Source: Roseiflexus castenholzii DSM 13941
GTDB taxonomy: Bacteria; Chloroflexota; Chloroflexia; Chloroflexales; Roseiflexaceae
Assembly (NCBI RefSeq): GCF_000017805.1
Contig: NC_009767.1
Location: forward strand, 2,170,001-2,234,000
Length of the DNA stretch: 64,000 bases
Direction: 5' to 3'
The notes below the pieces were generated by a model. The model saw nothing but the letters and a program-made list of their open reading frames with translations. It had not been told where the DNA came from and made no database searches. The position numbers and the translations under genes were made by a program. This document shows, in pieces, positions 26,725 through 34,399 of the stretch. Numbering within the stretch: position 1 is the stretch's first letter; every line of letters begins with the position of its first letter.

Positions 26725-27279
26725 ATGAGTATCGAAGCAGCCGCGATAACCGCCGAAGACCTGGCGCAGATGTCGTTTGGGGAGCAGCGTGTCGAACTCG
26801 TGCGCGGGGAGGTGATCACGATGGCGCCAGCCGGTGCGGAGCACGGCGAAATTGCTGGTTTTGTGTTTGGCATCCTGTTTAGTTTTGTTCGCGCGCATAA
26901 CCTCGGTTCGCTGTACGCTGCTGAAACCGGGTTCATTCTGGCGCGCAACCCGGATACGGTGCGCGCGCCGGATGTGGCGTTCGTCGCGTCCGAACGGGCC
27001 GCGCAGCAGCGGGGACGCTCCGGGTTCTTCGAGGGTCCGCCCGATCTGGCGGTTGAGGTGGTTTCGCCGAGCGACACCGCAGAGGATGTCGAAGCGAAGG
27101 TGCTCGATTATCTGGAAGCAGGCGCGAGAATGGTCTGGATCGTGCGCCCGCGAACGCGCACGGTGACGGTGTATCACTCGCTGCGCGCGGTGCAGGTGCT
27201 GCGCCCCGGCGATCTGCTCGACGGCGGCGACGTGCTGCCGGGATTTGCAGTGCCGGTTGCGGCGTTGTTTGGCGGTTGA
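26725..27279 (+). CDS. Uma2 family (DUF820) putative endonuclease, copy 2
   Basis: A paralogue of the preceding gene, same length. Residues 1-45 and about 65-184 match copy 1 closely (EVVSPSDTAEDVEAK, ARMVWIVRPRTRTV), but residues about 44-64 differ fully (EIAGFVFGILFSFVRAHNLGS against EMAMTLGALIYTFVRERRLG). Identity at DNA level in the 3' two thirds points to recent duplication or gene conversion. The 130-bp gap between copies holds only GAGGCGAG-type repeats. RBS AGGGTGAC-like, weak. Confidence 0.88.
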   Translation: MSIEAAAITAEDLAQMSFGEQRVELVRGEVITMAPAGAEHGEIAGFVFGILFSFVRAHNLGSLYAAETGFILARNPDTVRAPDVAFVASERAAQQRGRSGFFEGPPDLAVEVVSPSDTAEDVEAKVLDYLEAGARMVWIVRPRTRTVTVYHSLRAVQVLRPGDLLDGGDVLPGFAVPVAALFGG

Positions 27280-28170
27280 GGGGGCAGGTGGAGGGTGGCA
27301 GGTGACACGAGGCGCGAGGTGAGAGGTGAGAGGTGAGAGGTGAGAGGTGAGAGGTGAGAGGTGAGAGGTGAGAGGTGAGAGGTGAGAGGTGAGAGGTGAG
27401 AGGTGAGAGGCGCCCGACCATGGCGTAGCGCGAGATTTATCTCGCACTTGTGGAGAGGTGAGAGGCGAGAGGCGAGAGGCGCCCGACCATGGCGTAGCGC
27501 GAGATTTATCTCGCACTTGTGGAGAGGTGAGAGGCGAGAGGCGAGAGGCGCCCGACCATGGCGTAGCGCGAGATTTATCTCGCACTTGTGGAGAGGTGAG
27601 AGGCGAGAGGCGAGAGGCGCCCGACCATGGCGTAGCGCGAGATTTATCTCGCACTTGTGGAGAGGTGAGAGGCGAGAGGCGAGAGGCGCCCGACCATGGC
27701 GTAGCGCGAGATTTATCTCGCACTTGTGGAGAGGTGAGAGGCGAGAGGCGAGAGGCGCCCGACCATGGCGTAGCGCGAGATTTATCTCGCATTTGTGGAG
27801 AGGTGAGAGGTGAGAGGTGAGAGGTGAGAGGTGAGAGGCGCCCGACCATGGCGTAGCGCGAGATTTATCTCGCATTTGTGGAGAGGTGAGAGGTGAGAGG
27901 TGAGAGGTGAGAGGTGAGAGGCGCCCGACCATGGCGTAGCGCGAGATTTATCTCGCAACGAGGCGCCAGGCGTGAGACGCGAGGCGCCCGACCACGGCGT
28001 AGCGCGAGATTTATCTCGCAACGAGGCGCCAGGCGTGAGACGCGAGGCGCCCGACCACGGCGTAGCGCGAGATTTATCTCGCAACGAGGCGCCAGGCGCC
28101 CGACCATGGCGTAGCGCGAGATTTATCTCGCATTTGTGGAGAGGTGAGAGGCGAGAGGCGAGTGGCGGGC
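27280..28170. repeat. Compound tandem array: heptamers plus 11 hairpin units
   Basis: 27317-27410 is a pure (GAGAGGT)n heptamer run. From 27411 a unit beginning CGCCCGACCATGGCGTAGCG and containing the hairpin GCGAGA TTTA TCTCGC recurs 11 times, with CCCGACC at 27413, 27482, 27551, 27620, 27689, 27758, 27841, 27924, 27987, 28050 and 28099. Periods are 69 bp (six copies), 83 bp (extra heptamers) and 63 bp, depending on the number of linker heptamers (GAGAGGC/GAGAGGT or GAGGCGC-type). Long open frames on both strands here are a by-product of the repeat and not genes. Confidence 0.92.
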
Positions 28171-28372
28171 GAACAGGTAGAGATGTTGCAACGCAACGTC
28201 TCCTCGTGGATAGACCCGTGTTTCACGTTGCACGTGGGAAAGTGTGGGACGTTGCACGGGCGAGAAAGTGGAATAAGGATGTTGCGCGACTCTCTGTGTC
28301 TCCGTGGTTCAAATGAAGGCTACAGATTGAAGCTGGAACGGTCTGACTCCTCACCCATAATCTCCCATACCT
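28171..28372. other. Intergenic region without a gene
   Basis: Contains short GTTGCAC-like words (28217-28256) and a CTCTGTGTCTCCGTGG fragment (28293). No ribosome site or conserved reading frame is visible. Confidence 0.5.
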
Positions 28373-28521
28373 TATAGGAAAATCAACCAAAACTCAGACA
28401 ATCGAGCCTGCGTCTGTGGAGCGGCTGGCGTTAGTTTCGACAGGCTCAACCTGCGTTGGCTGAGCCTGTCGAAGCCAACGCCGATCACGAGATTGTCCAA
28501 TCTCTGGTTGATCTTCCTATT
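28373..28521. repeat. 149-bp imperfect inverted-repeat element
   Basis: Outer arms of about 32 bp (TATAGGAAAATCAACC ... GACAATC, and its near-complement GATTGTCCAATCTCTGGTTG ... TTCCTAT) enclose an inner perfect stem TTCGACAGGCTCA / TGAGCCTGTCGAA, flanked by GGCGTT/AACGCC. The whole folds into one long hairpin. It has no coding frame and resembles a small non-autonomous mobile element. Confidence 0.75.
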
Positions 28522-28624
28522 AGAAAGCCGAACCATCATCAACGGAACTTAAGCGTAGAGTCTTTGTGTCTTTGTGCCTTCGTGTGAGTTATAAAGATAG
28601 TGCCCCTAACCACTAACCCCTCAT

Positions 28625-31330
28625 TCACCGCCACCGATACGGAATGCCCGGCAGCCGCAGGTACTCCTCTCCCAGGTTCGCCAGCAGGACGATATCTGTG
28701 CCTTCGGGGCGTTCGAGCCGGGCGTAGCGGGTGTACTGGACGCGCGCTGCGCCGCGTTGCATCTCACTGCTGATCGGCGGTCCCAGGGTCTCCATTCCGC
28801 CATAGGCTTCCCAGGCTGACAGAAATGTGCCGTGCAGCGTGTACCCGGTCTCCGGGAAGAACCGCGATGGTCCGGTTTCCGGTTGCGCCGGACGCAAGCC
28901 ACTCTCGCCGATCAGCACCAGTTCGCCGATTGGAAGGCGCGTGATGTCGTTGCCGGCAGAGTGGAAGCACGCCCGCAGGAAGCATTGCACCACGCCATCG
29001 GCAAACGGCACGGCAGGCATCAGCGGATCGCCCGGTCCTTCGTACCCGCCTGCCTCCAACCAGAACGTAAAGATCGGTGCAGGCACGAAATAGCCTCGTT
29101 CGCCAAGCAATTGTCCGCTGGCGTCACCGACCTTGATCGGCGCAATGCGCTGCGGAGGAGTGAAGAGTTCTGCGCCGCTGCGCAACGCAACCGTCAGCCG
29201 GTACTCTCCCGGCGGCAGTTCAACAGGAAGGTCAATCGGGTGCATGTGCTGGATTGCGGCGCCATCCCAATCGGCGGGGCGGAGTGCGTCGTAAATGAGT
29301 GGGCGTTCCCACGCGGCGATGGGTGCGCCATCGCTGGTTGCCAGGGTCACGCGAATCTCGCAGGGATCGGCGTCGCACGGTCCAGGATCAGTCGTTGTTC
29401 GACTCAATTCCAGGGTGAGAACGACGCGCTCACCCGGCGCATACATCGTGCTGCCGGGAGGCGAGAGGAAAACGCCGGTTGCGCGAATGCCGGCGCCAAT
29501 GTCGAGCGCCACGTCGCTGCGGCGCCCCGGATCGACCGGTTGGTACAGGTCGAACGTGCCGCGCGAGCCGGTTTGAGCGTAGCGATGGGTGATCAGCGCG
29601 ATCATTTCCGGCGTGAGCCAGTTTCCCAGGTAATCCAGCACAACCAGCGGCACGCGCCCGTTCGCCATATCGCGCAGGAGCGGGCGCTGGTCCAGCAGTC
29701 CCGCGTCGTACAGTTGGCGATGCTCGAATGCCTGGAGCCGCGACGGGACGCCAGCCTGCGCTGCGATGCCGGGAATGTCGGTGACGATCGGCGCCCCAGC
29801 CGCCTGTGCGTCTGCGACAAGCGCAGCGTTCACCCGGCGCAATGTCGCAAGGATTTCCTGTTCGCGCTGAAGATCACGCCAGACGCCGTAAGCGCCGAAT
29901 GCCAGCCGCGGTGGGTTGTCGCCCTCGATGAGTCCGTATGGTTTGACATAATTCTCGCTCCAGAGTGGATAGTAGCGCAGGAGCGCAGCGGCGAGCAGCA
30001 GAAGCAGGGTTGAAGAACTCAGAACTGAGAACCGGGAATTAAAATGCCGGCTACGAGCGGCGGATGGTTGTGTGCGTGCGCCAGCCGCCAGGAACCAGGA
30101 GGTCAGCATCGAGATGCGGGAACTTAAGGAGGGCGCTGGCGCGTCAGACACAGGCGCCGGTTTATCTGAGCGCCGGGTCGAAGAGAGGCGCTGCCCATGG
30201 CGAGACCGGTCTGTTGCGAGGAGAGATGCGATGGCGGCAGCAATGAGCCAGATCGCGCCGGCGTAGAACTCGAGAAAATAGTTGGTGTAGGCGCCAACTT
30301 TGCCGACACCGAATGCCACGTATGCGCCGAAGCAGGTGTAGACAACCGGTAGCAGACCGTGCGCTGGCGTTGTGTCTGATGGCAGTACAGGGCAGCGCCG
30401 GTTTGAGACATCCGGCGCAGCGCGCGCCAGCAGGAGCGCAGCGGCGCACACTGCGCCGAGCCAGAGGGACCACAGAATAGCCGCCTGATCCTGCCAGAAC
30501 CCTTCAGCGAGCGCTGCCGACCAGGGGTTGGCGTTCGCAGCAACGACGTGGAGCCAGAACCAGCCGCCGGATGCCAGCTGCAGCGCGCCGGCGGCAGCGC
30601 CCCCGATGGCAGCGATAATCAACGCCACTTCCAGCGCGCGGCGGCGATGGCGAAACCAGAGCCAGATAAGCGCTGCCGCCGGCGCGGCGATCAGTGACGG
30701 TTTCACCAGCAGACTCAGCGCCAGCGGGAGGGCTGCCCAGCGCGACAGCCGGCGGGTCAGCAACAATCCCCACAACCCCAGGTAGACCCCCAGCATATCG
30801 ACGCGCATCAGCGCCCCCCATTCGCGCACGATGGGCAGGGCGAGAAATGCAAGCGCGGTGATGAATACGGCGATCCGCGGCATCGCCGTGCTATGCGAGT
30901 CGTGGGGTGGTGCGGCAAGTCGCCAGAGCAGGAATGTGCTTCCCAGCGTCGCCAGCAACGTTACCAGGCGTCCCGCCAGCAGCGTCGCGTCGCTTCCGGG
31001 AAAAGCAACATCGAACAGCGGGGCGATCAACCAGACGGCGACCAGATAGACCGGCGGGTAATTGACGACCAGGTAGGGCGGCGTGCCGGGGTCGCTATAC
31101 AAGTGCGGCAGTGATATGCCGCTGCGCAGCGCGTTTACCTGCGCCAGCAGCGGTCCCTCGCCATAATCGAGCGGGTAGGGGAACGTCAGCACATGCCAGG
31201 CGCGCAGCGCGAAGAAGAGCAGATGCATTGCAACGAGCGCAGCAAGCGCGGCAGGCGCCAGCGCACCGGCAATGCGCGTCCGCATTATCAGCGATGGGCG
31301 ATCAGCGGTATGGATCGTGGGGTGTGACAC
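28625..31330 (-). CDS. Giant membrane protein, probable GT-C-type glycosyltransferase
   Basis: A 901-residue protein with about ten membrane spans in residues 1-480 and a soluble beta-rich region after that. An extracytoplasmic loop after span 1 contains PLDYGEGPLLAQVNAL, with the paired acidic residues expected of GT-C enzymes. The last ~75 residues (YTLHGTFLSAWEAYGG ... GPPISSEM ... YARLERPEG) form a module with conserved Gly-Gly and Trp that I associate with Chloroflexota surface proteins. The GTG start is tentative; an ATG 15 codons in (MRTRIAGAL) is possible. In-frame heptamers at 30014 code part of the linker before a late span. Confidence 0.6.
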   Translation of the reverse strand: MSHPTIHTADRPSLIMRTRIAGALAPAALAALVAMHLLFFALRAWHVLTFPYPLDYGEGPLLAQVNALRSGISLPHLYSDPGTPPYLVVNYPPVYLVAVWLIAPLFDVAFPGSDATLLAGRLVTLLATLGSTFLLWRLAAPPHDSHSTAMPRIAVFITALAFLALPIVREWGALMRVDMLGVYLGLWGLLLTRRLSRWAALPLALSLLVKPSLIAAPAAALIWLWFRHRRRALEVALIIAAIGGAAAGALQLASGGWFWLHVVAANANPWSAALAEGFWQDQAAILWSLWLGAVCAAALLLARAAPDVSNRRCPVLPSDTTPAHGLLPVVYTCFGAYVAFGVGKVGAYTNYFLEFYAGAIWLIAAAIASLLATDRSRHGQRLSSTRRSDKPAPVSDAPAPSLSSRISMLTSWFLAAGARTQPSAARSRHFNSRFSVLSSSTLLLLLAAALLRYYPLWSENYVKPYGLIEGDNPPRLAFGAYGVWRDLQREQEILATLRRVNAALVADAQAAGAPIVTDIPGIAAQAGVPSRLQAFEHRQLYDAGLLDQRPLLRDMANGRVPLVVLDYLGNWLTPEMIALITHRYAQTGSRGTFDLYQPVDPGRRSDVALDIGAGIRATGVFLSPPGSTMYAPGERVVLTLELSRTTTDPGPCDADPCEIRVTLATSDGAPIAAWERPLIYDALRPADWDGAAIQHMHPIDLPVELPPGEYRLTVALRSGAELFTPPQRIAPIKVGDASGQLLGERGYFVPAPIFTFWLEAGGYEGPGDPLMPAVPFADGVVQCFLRACFHSAGNDITRLPIGELVLIGESGLRPAQPETGPSRFFPETGYTLHGTFLSAWEAYGGMETLGPPISSEMQRGAARVQYTRYARLERPEGTDIVLLANLGEEYLRLPGIPYRWR
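30014..30040 (-). repeat. In-CDS heptamer remnant (TTCTCAG)n
   Basis: About three to four degenerate units (plus strand AGAACTC, AGAACTG, AGAACCG, GGAATTA) inside the giant membrane-protein gene, in the same orientation relative to the gene as the start-codon arrays. Confidence 0.7.
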
Positions 31331-31357
31331 AGGGGACGATTATAGCACGAGCCGGGC

Positions 31358-31385
31358 TTGACATCACGCGAACCTGTGGTACCGT
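31358..31385 (+). promoter_or_regulatory. Possible promoter for the aldo/keto reductase
   Basis: TTGACA (31358-31363), 16 bp and TACCGT (31380-31385), 37 bp before the start codon. The -35 is perfect, the -10 weak. Confidence 0.45.
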
Positions 31386-31422
31386 GAGATCTGTGTACCT
31401 GGAGAAGCAAAGGAGCCTCGCC

Positions 31423-32280
31423 ATGATTCCCACTGCCCCGTTTGGCCGCACGGGCCACCACAGCACTCGCGCCATCTTCGGCGCTGCGGCGCTCAGCCGC
31501 GTTTCTCAGGAGGACGCTGACCGCACACTGGATCTGATCTTGCAGTATGGGGTCAATCATATTGACACGGCTGCCAGTTATGGCGACAGCGAACTGCGGA
31601 TCGGTCCCTGGATGCGGGAACATCGTTCGCGTTTCTTTCTGGCGACGAAAACCGGTGAACGCACCTATCAACGCGCGCGCGATGAAATTCGCCGTTCGCT
31701 CGAGCGCCTGCGCGTCGATCAGATCGACCTGATTCAGTTGCACAACCTGGTCGACCCGCAGGAGTGGGAGCAGGCGCTTGGTCCTGGCGGCGCGCTCGAG
31801 GCGGCAATCGAAGCGCGTGAACAGGGGCTGGTGCGCTTCATCGGCGTCACCGGTCACGGCGTAACGGTCGCAGCGCAGCACCGCCGCGCGCTCGAACGCT
31901 TCCCGTTCGATTCGGTGCTGCTGCCGTACAGTTACATTCTGATGCAGAACCCGCAGTATGCCGCCGACTTCGAGGCGCTTGCGGCGGTCTGCCGTGAGCG
32001 CGGCGTCGCAATGCAGACGATCAAGGCGATCACGCAGGCGCCCTGGGGTGAGCGTGAGCGTGCATACGCGACGTGGTACGCGCCGCTTGAGGATCAGGCG
32101 GACATCGATCTCGCAGTGCACTGGGTGCTGGGTCGTCCAGACGTATTCCTCAACACGGTCGGCGACATCGCGTTGCTGCCGCGTGTGCTCGATGCGGCGA
32201 GCCGCTTCCAGTCGCGCCCAGGCGACGAGGAAATGGAGCGTCTGGCGGCGGAGCGTCAGATGGCGCCGCTGTTTGTGTAG
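31423..32280 (+). CDS. Aldo/keto reductase
   Basis: An NAD(P)H-dependent oxidoreductase with a TIM barrel. Visible active-site residues: HIDTAASYGDSE (Asp and Tyr), LATKTGERT (Lys) and DLIQLHNL (His). The C-terminal cofactor segment is short (RPDVFLNTVGDIALLP), which fits the smaller AKR branch. An AAGGAG lies 7 bp before the ATG at 31423; the upstream extension of the frame overlaps the divergent membrane-protein gene and is not coding. A strong terminator follows. Substrate unknown. Length 285. Confidence 0.88.
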   Translation: MIPTAPFGRTGHHSTRAIFGAAALSRVSQEDADRTLDLILQYGVNHIDTAASYGDSELRIGPWMREHRSRFFLATKTGERTYQRARDEIRRSLERLRVDQIDLIQLHNLVDPQEWEQALGPGGALEAAIEAREQGLVRFIGVTGHGVTVAAQHRRALERFPFDSVLLPYSYILMQNPQYAADFEALAAVCRERGVAMQTIKAITQAPWGERERAYATWYAPLEDQADIDLAVHWVLGRPDVFLNTVGDIALLPRVLDAASRFQSRPGDEEMERLAAERQMAPLFV

Positions 32281-32363
32281 ATCTGCGTCCTCATTTCTGG
32301 CATCTTCCTGCGCCTGAGCGCCCCCGGCGCAACGCATTGTCTGGCGTTGTTACATAAGGTTTA

Positions 32364-32395
32364 CAAAACCGCCTGGGCAAGCCCTGGCGGTTTTG
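32364..32395 (+). terminator. Hairpin terminator after the aldo/keto reductase
   Basis: CAAAACCGCC (32364-32373) pairs with GGCGGTTTTG (32386-32395), with a further GGGC/GCCC pairing in the loop. The TTTT lies within the descending arm. Confidence 0.8.
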
Positions 32396-32528
32396 TTACT
32401 ATCTCCTCAGCAAAGCAAGCGTTCGGAATGAAGAAACGCCCGTGACCGGAAATTGCGGCAGTCAGGCATGCGCCTGGCGCATGGTTGATTGTGTCTCAAA
32501 AACAGGTTGCGCTGCAAAGGAGAGAACG

Positions 32529-32924
32529 ATGTATCGAAGCGACTGGCTCGATGATATGCGCTGGGGTGCGGTTGCCCTGGGAGTTGCAACGGCGCTGACG
32601 GCGCAGGTGGCGATCACGCTGCTGGTGCTGAACCCGCTGGCGATCACGCTGATCTGGACGGCGGTCGTGCTGGTTGAGTTGTGCATTGCTGTGGGGGCGT
32701 TTGTCAGCGGATGGCGGGCGCGTCGCGCTGCGTTGCTCAACGGGTTGATGGCAGGGCTGATCAGCGCGGTCGTTTCGCTGCTGGCAACCGTCGTCCAGGC
32801 GCCGGCGCAGGTGGACCTGCTGAACGTCCTCTTTCTGTTTGTGACGTTTGGCTTGATGGGAGCGCTTGGCGGCGTGCTGGCGGGATATATCCGCACCCGG
32901 CGTCTGGCGCAAGCGCATCGGTAA
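32529..32924 (+). CDS. Four-span membrane protein of unknown function
   Basis: A 131-residue hydrophobic protein with four predicted spans (residues 12-32, 38-60, 67-87, 95-120) and a basic tail (IRTRRLAQAHR). The overall look recalls the YrzE/TIGR04086 family but I cannot assign it. An AAGGAGAG site lies just upstream. It precedes the prepilin peptidase gene by 21 bp and is likely co-transcribed with it. Confidence 0.6.
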   Translation: MYRSDWLDDMRWGAVALGVATALTAQVAITLLVLNPLAITLIWTAVVLVELCIAVGAFVSGWRARRAALLNGLMAGLISAVVSLLATVVQAPAQVDLLNVLFLFVTFGLMGALGGVLAGYIRTRRLAQAHR

Positions 32925-32945
32925 AGTCACGAGGAAGACACTGAT

Positions 32946-33395
32946 ATGCAGTATGTGATGCTGACACTCATGCTGGCAGCGGCAGCGGTGCTGGTGTATG
33001 TCTCGATCACCGACATCCGTGAGCGCTGTATCCCCAATCGGGTCATGTTCCCGGCACTGCTCACGGCGCTGCTGGTGGCGCTGGCGCGCCCTGAGCGCTG
33101 GTCGCTGCTCCTGGGCGGGCTGGTTGCTGGTGTGCTGCTTGTGCTGCCGACGCTGATCTATGGACTGGAAAAGGCTGGCGGCGGCGATGTCAAACTCGGA
33201 TTGTTCATCGGGCTGGTCCTGGGCTGGCCCGCGATTCTTCCGGCGTTAGGGCTGGCATTTGTGAGTGCGACCCTGTTTGCCGCCGGCGGGATGCTGCTGC
33301 GCCGGCTGTCGTGGCGGAGCGTGATCGCGTTTGGACCGTTTCTGTCACTTGGCGGTCTTCTGGTCGGCGCGCTCCTCGTGCTGGAACAACTGTAA
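32946..33395 (+). CDS. Prepilin peptidase, TadV/CpaA type (A24 family)
   Basis: Cleaves the leader of Flp prepilins and TadE/TadF-type pseudopilins at the cytoplasmic membrane. The two catalytic aspartates are in SITDIRERCIPN and GGGDVKLGLF, the defining pair of A24 aspartyl prepilin peptidases. At 149 residues with about six spans and no N-terminal methylase domain it is the short TadV/CpaA type. The IS5-family element begins at its stop codon: TAA at 33393-33395 overlaps the left IS end. Its targets here could include the pseudopilins at 2628 and 4414. Confidence 0.9.
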   Translation: MQYVMLTLMLAAAAVLVYVSITDIRERCIPNRVMFPALLTALLVALARPERWSLLLGGLVAGVLLVLPTLIYGLEKAGGGDVKLGLFIGLVLGWPAILPALGLAFVSATLFAAGGMLLRRLSWRSVIAFGPFLSLGGLLVGALLVLEQL

Positions 33396-34399
33396 GAAGC
33401 TCTCCAATATTCCAACAGAGGAGGTCACCGAGGAGGCTGGTAGGAGGCTATAGCCCGTCCTCATGCGCAAAGAACCCCTCAGCTGTGGTCAGCTGACGTT
33501 GCTGAAGCGACAAGCAAACCACAACGAGGGGTGAAGCGATGGGAGCACCGAGCCAGCCGGCTGTCCAGAGCGAGACGTACGCGACCGACCTGACTGATGC
33601 GCAGTGGGAGCAGATCCGCCCATTTGTCGAGATACAGGCCAAGACCGGGCCGAAGCGGAGGGTCGACCTGCGAGCCGTGCTCAACGGCTTGCTCTACAAA
33701 CTGAAGACCGGGCGCCAGTGGGAACTGCTGCCGCGCTCGTTTCCGCCCAAGAGCACGGTCCACTACTCCTTTCAGCAGTGGACCAAGAAAGGCATCCTGG
33801 TGCGGATCAACGACGCGTTGCGCCGACGGGTGCGGGTCGAGGCGGAGGGTCGGGAGAACGTCGAGCCTACAGGTGGGGTGATCGACGCCCAGAGCGCCAA
33901 GAGCAGCATTGCCGGGGGGCCGGAACGGGGCTTCGACGGGGGGAAACAGGTCTATGGGCGCAAGCGCCATCGGCTCGCCGACACGCTGGGTTTGCTGATC
34001 ACGGCTTGTGTTCACTCGGCGCGAGCGTATGACGGAGCAGCTGCCAAGCAGGTGTTCACCGCGACCAAAGCGCGCGGCATCGCGCTGAAGAAGGTATGGG
34101 CAGACCAGACCTATCGTGGTGTGTTGGGCCCGTGGATGGCGGCCAATGGCATGGGTGAGTTGGAGATTGTCGAGCGGCTGCCGGGGCAGCGCGGCTTTCA
34201 GGTCCAGCCGAAGCGCTGGGTTGTCGAGCGAACCCACGCCTGGTTGAGCGGCAATCGTCAGCTGAGCCGAGAGTATGACCATAACCCGCGTCACTCCGAA
34301 AGCTGGCTCTACCTCGCCTCGATCCGCCTCCTCGGCCGCCGTCTCGCCAAAGCGTCGTGAGCCAGGGCACTCTTATCATTGGACTATTGGAGAGCTTCT
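33395..34399 (+). mobile_element. IS5-family insertion sequence, about 1005 bp
   Basis: Terminal inverted repeats AGAAGCTCTCCAATA at both ends (with further matching TCCAA after one mismatch) are flanked by a possible 2-bp TA duplication (33393-33394 and 34400-34401). One transposase gene fills the element. The left end sits on the stop codon of the prepilin peptidase; the right end lies inside a CpaF-type ATPase gene whose 5' part is missing. Confidence 0.88.
33539..34360 (+). CDS. IS5-family transposase
   Basis: A DDE transposase of 273 residues. It begins with an insertion-element helical domain (DLTDAQWEQIRPFV, then RRVDLRAVLNGLLYKLKTG and WELLPRSFPPKSTVHYSF). The catalytic core shows GVIDAQSAKSS (first Asp), VWADQTYRG (second Asp) and RWVVERTHAWLSGNRQL (Glu in the family WxxERTxxW motif). 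Complete and uninterrupted, so potentially active. A small two-frame arrangement seen in some IS5 members is not needed here. Confidence 0.92.
   Translation: MGAPSQPAVQSETYATDLTDAQWEQIRPFVEIQAKTGPKRRVDLRAVLNGLLYKLKTGRQWELLPRSFPPKSTVHYSFQQWTKKGILVRINDALRRRVRVEAEGRENVEPTGGVIDAQSAKSSIAGGPERGFDGGKQVYGRKRHRLADTLGLLITACVHSARAYDGAAAKQVFTATKARGIALKKVWADQTYRGVLGPWMAANGMGELEIVERLPGQRGFQVQPKRWVVERTHAWLSGNRQLSREYDHNPRHSESWLYLASIRLLGRRLAKAS

Noticed and set aside
27411..28140. Possible CRISPR array (regular 69-bp repeats)
   Set aside because: The units abut as pure tandem repeats; the linkers are heptamer repeats and not unique spacers, and there are no cas genes.
33393..33394. TA target duplication as proof of a simple IS5 insertion
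   Set aside because: Two bases match easily by chance, and joining the flanks does not restore a continuous gene, so deletion or recombination is more likely.
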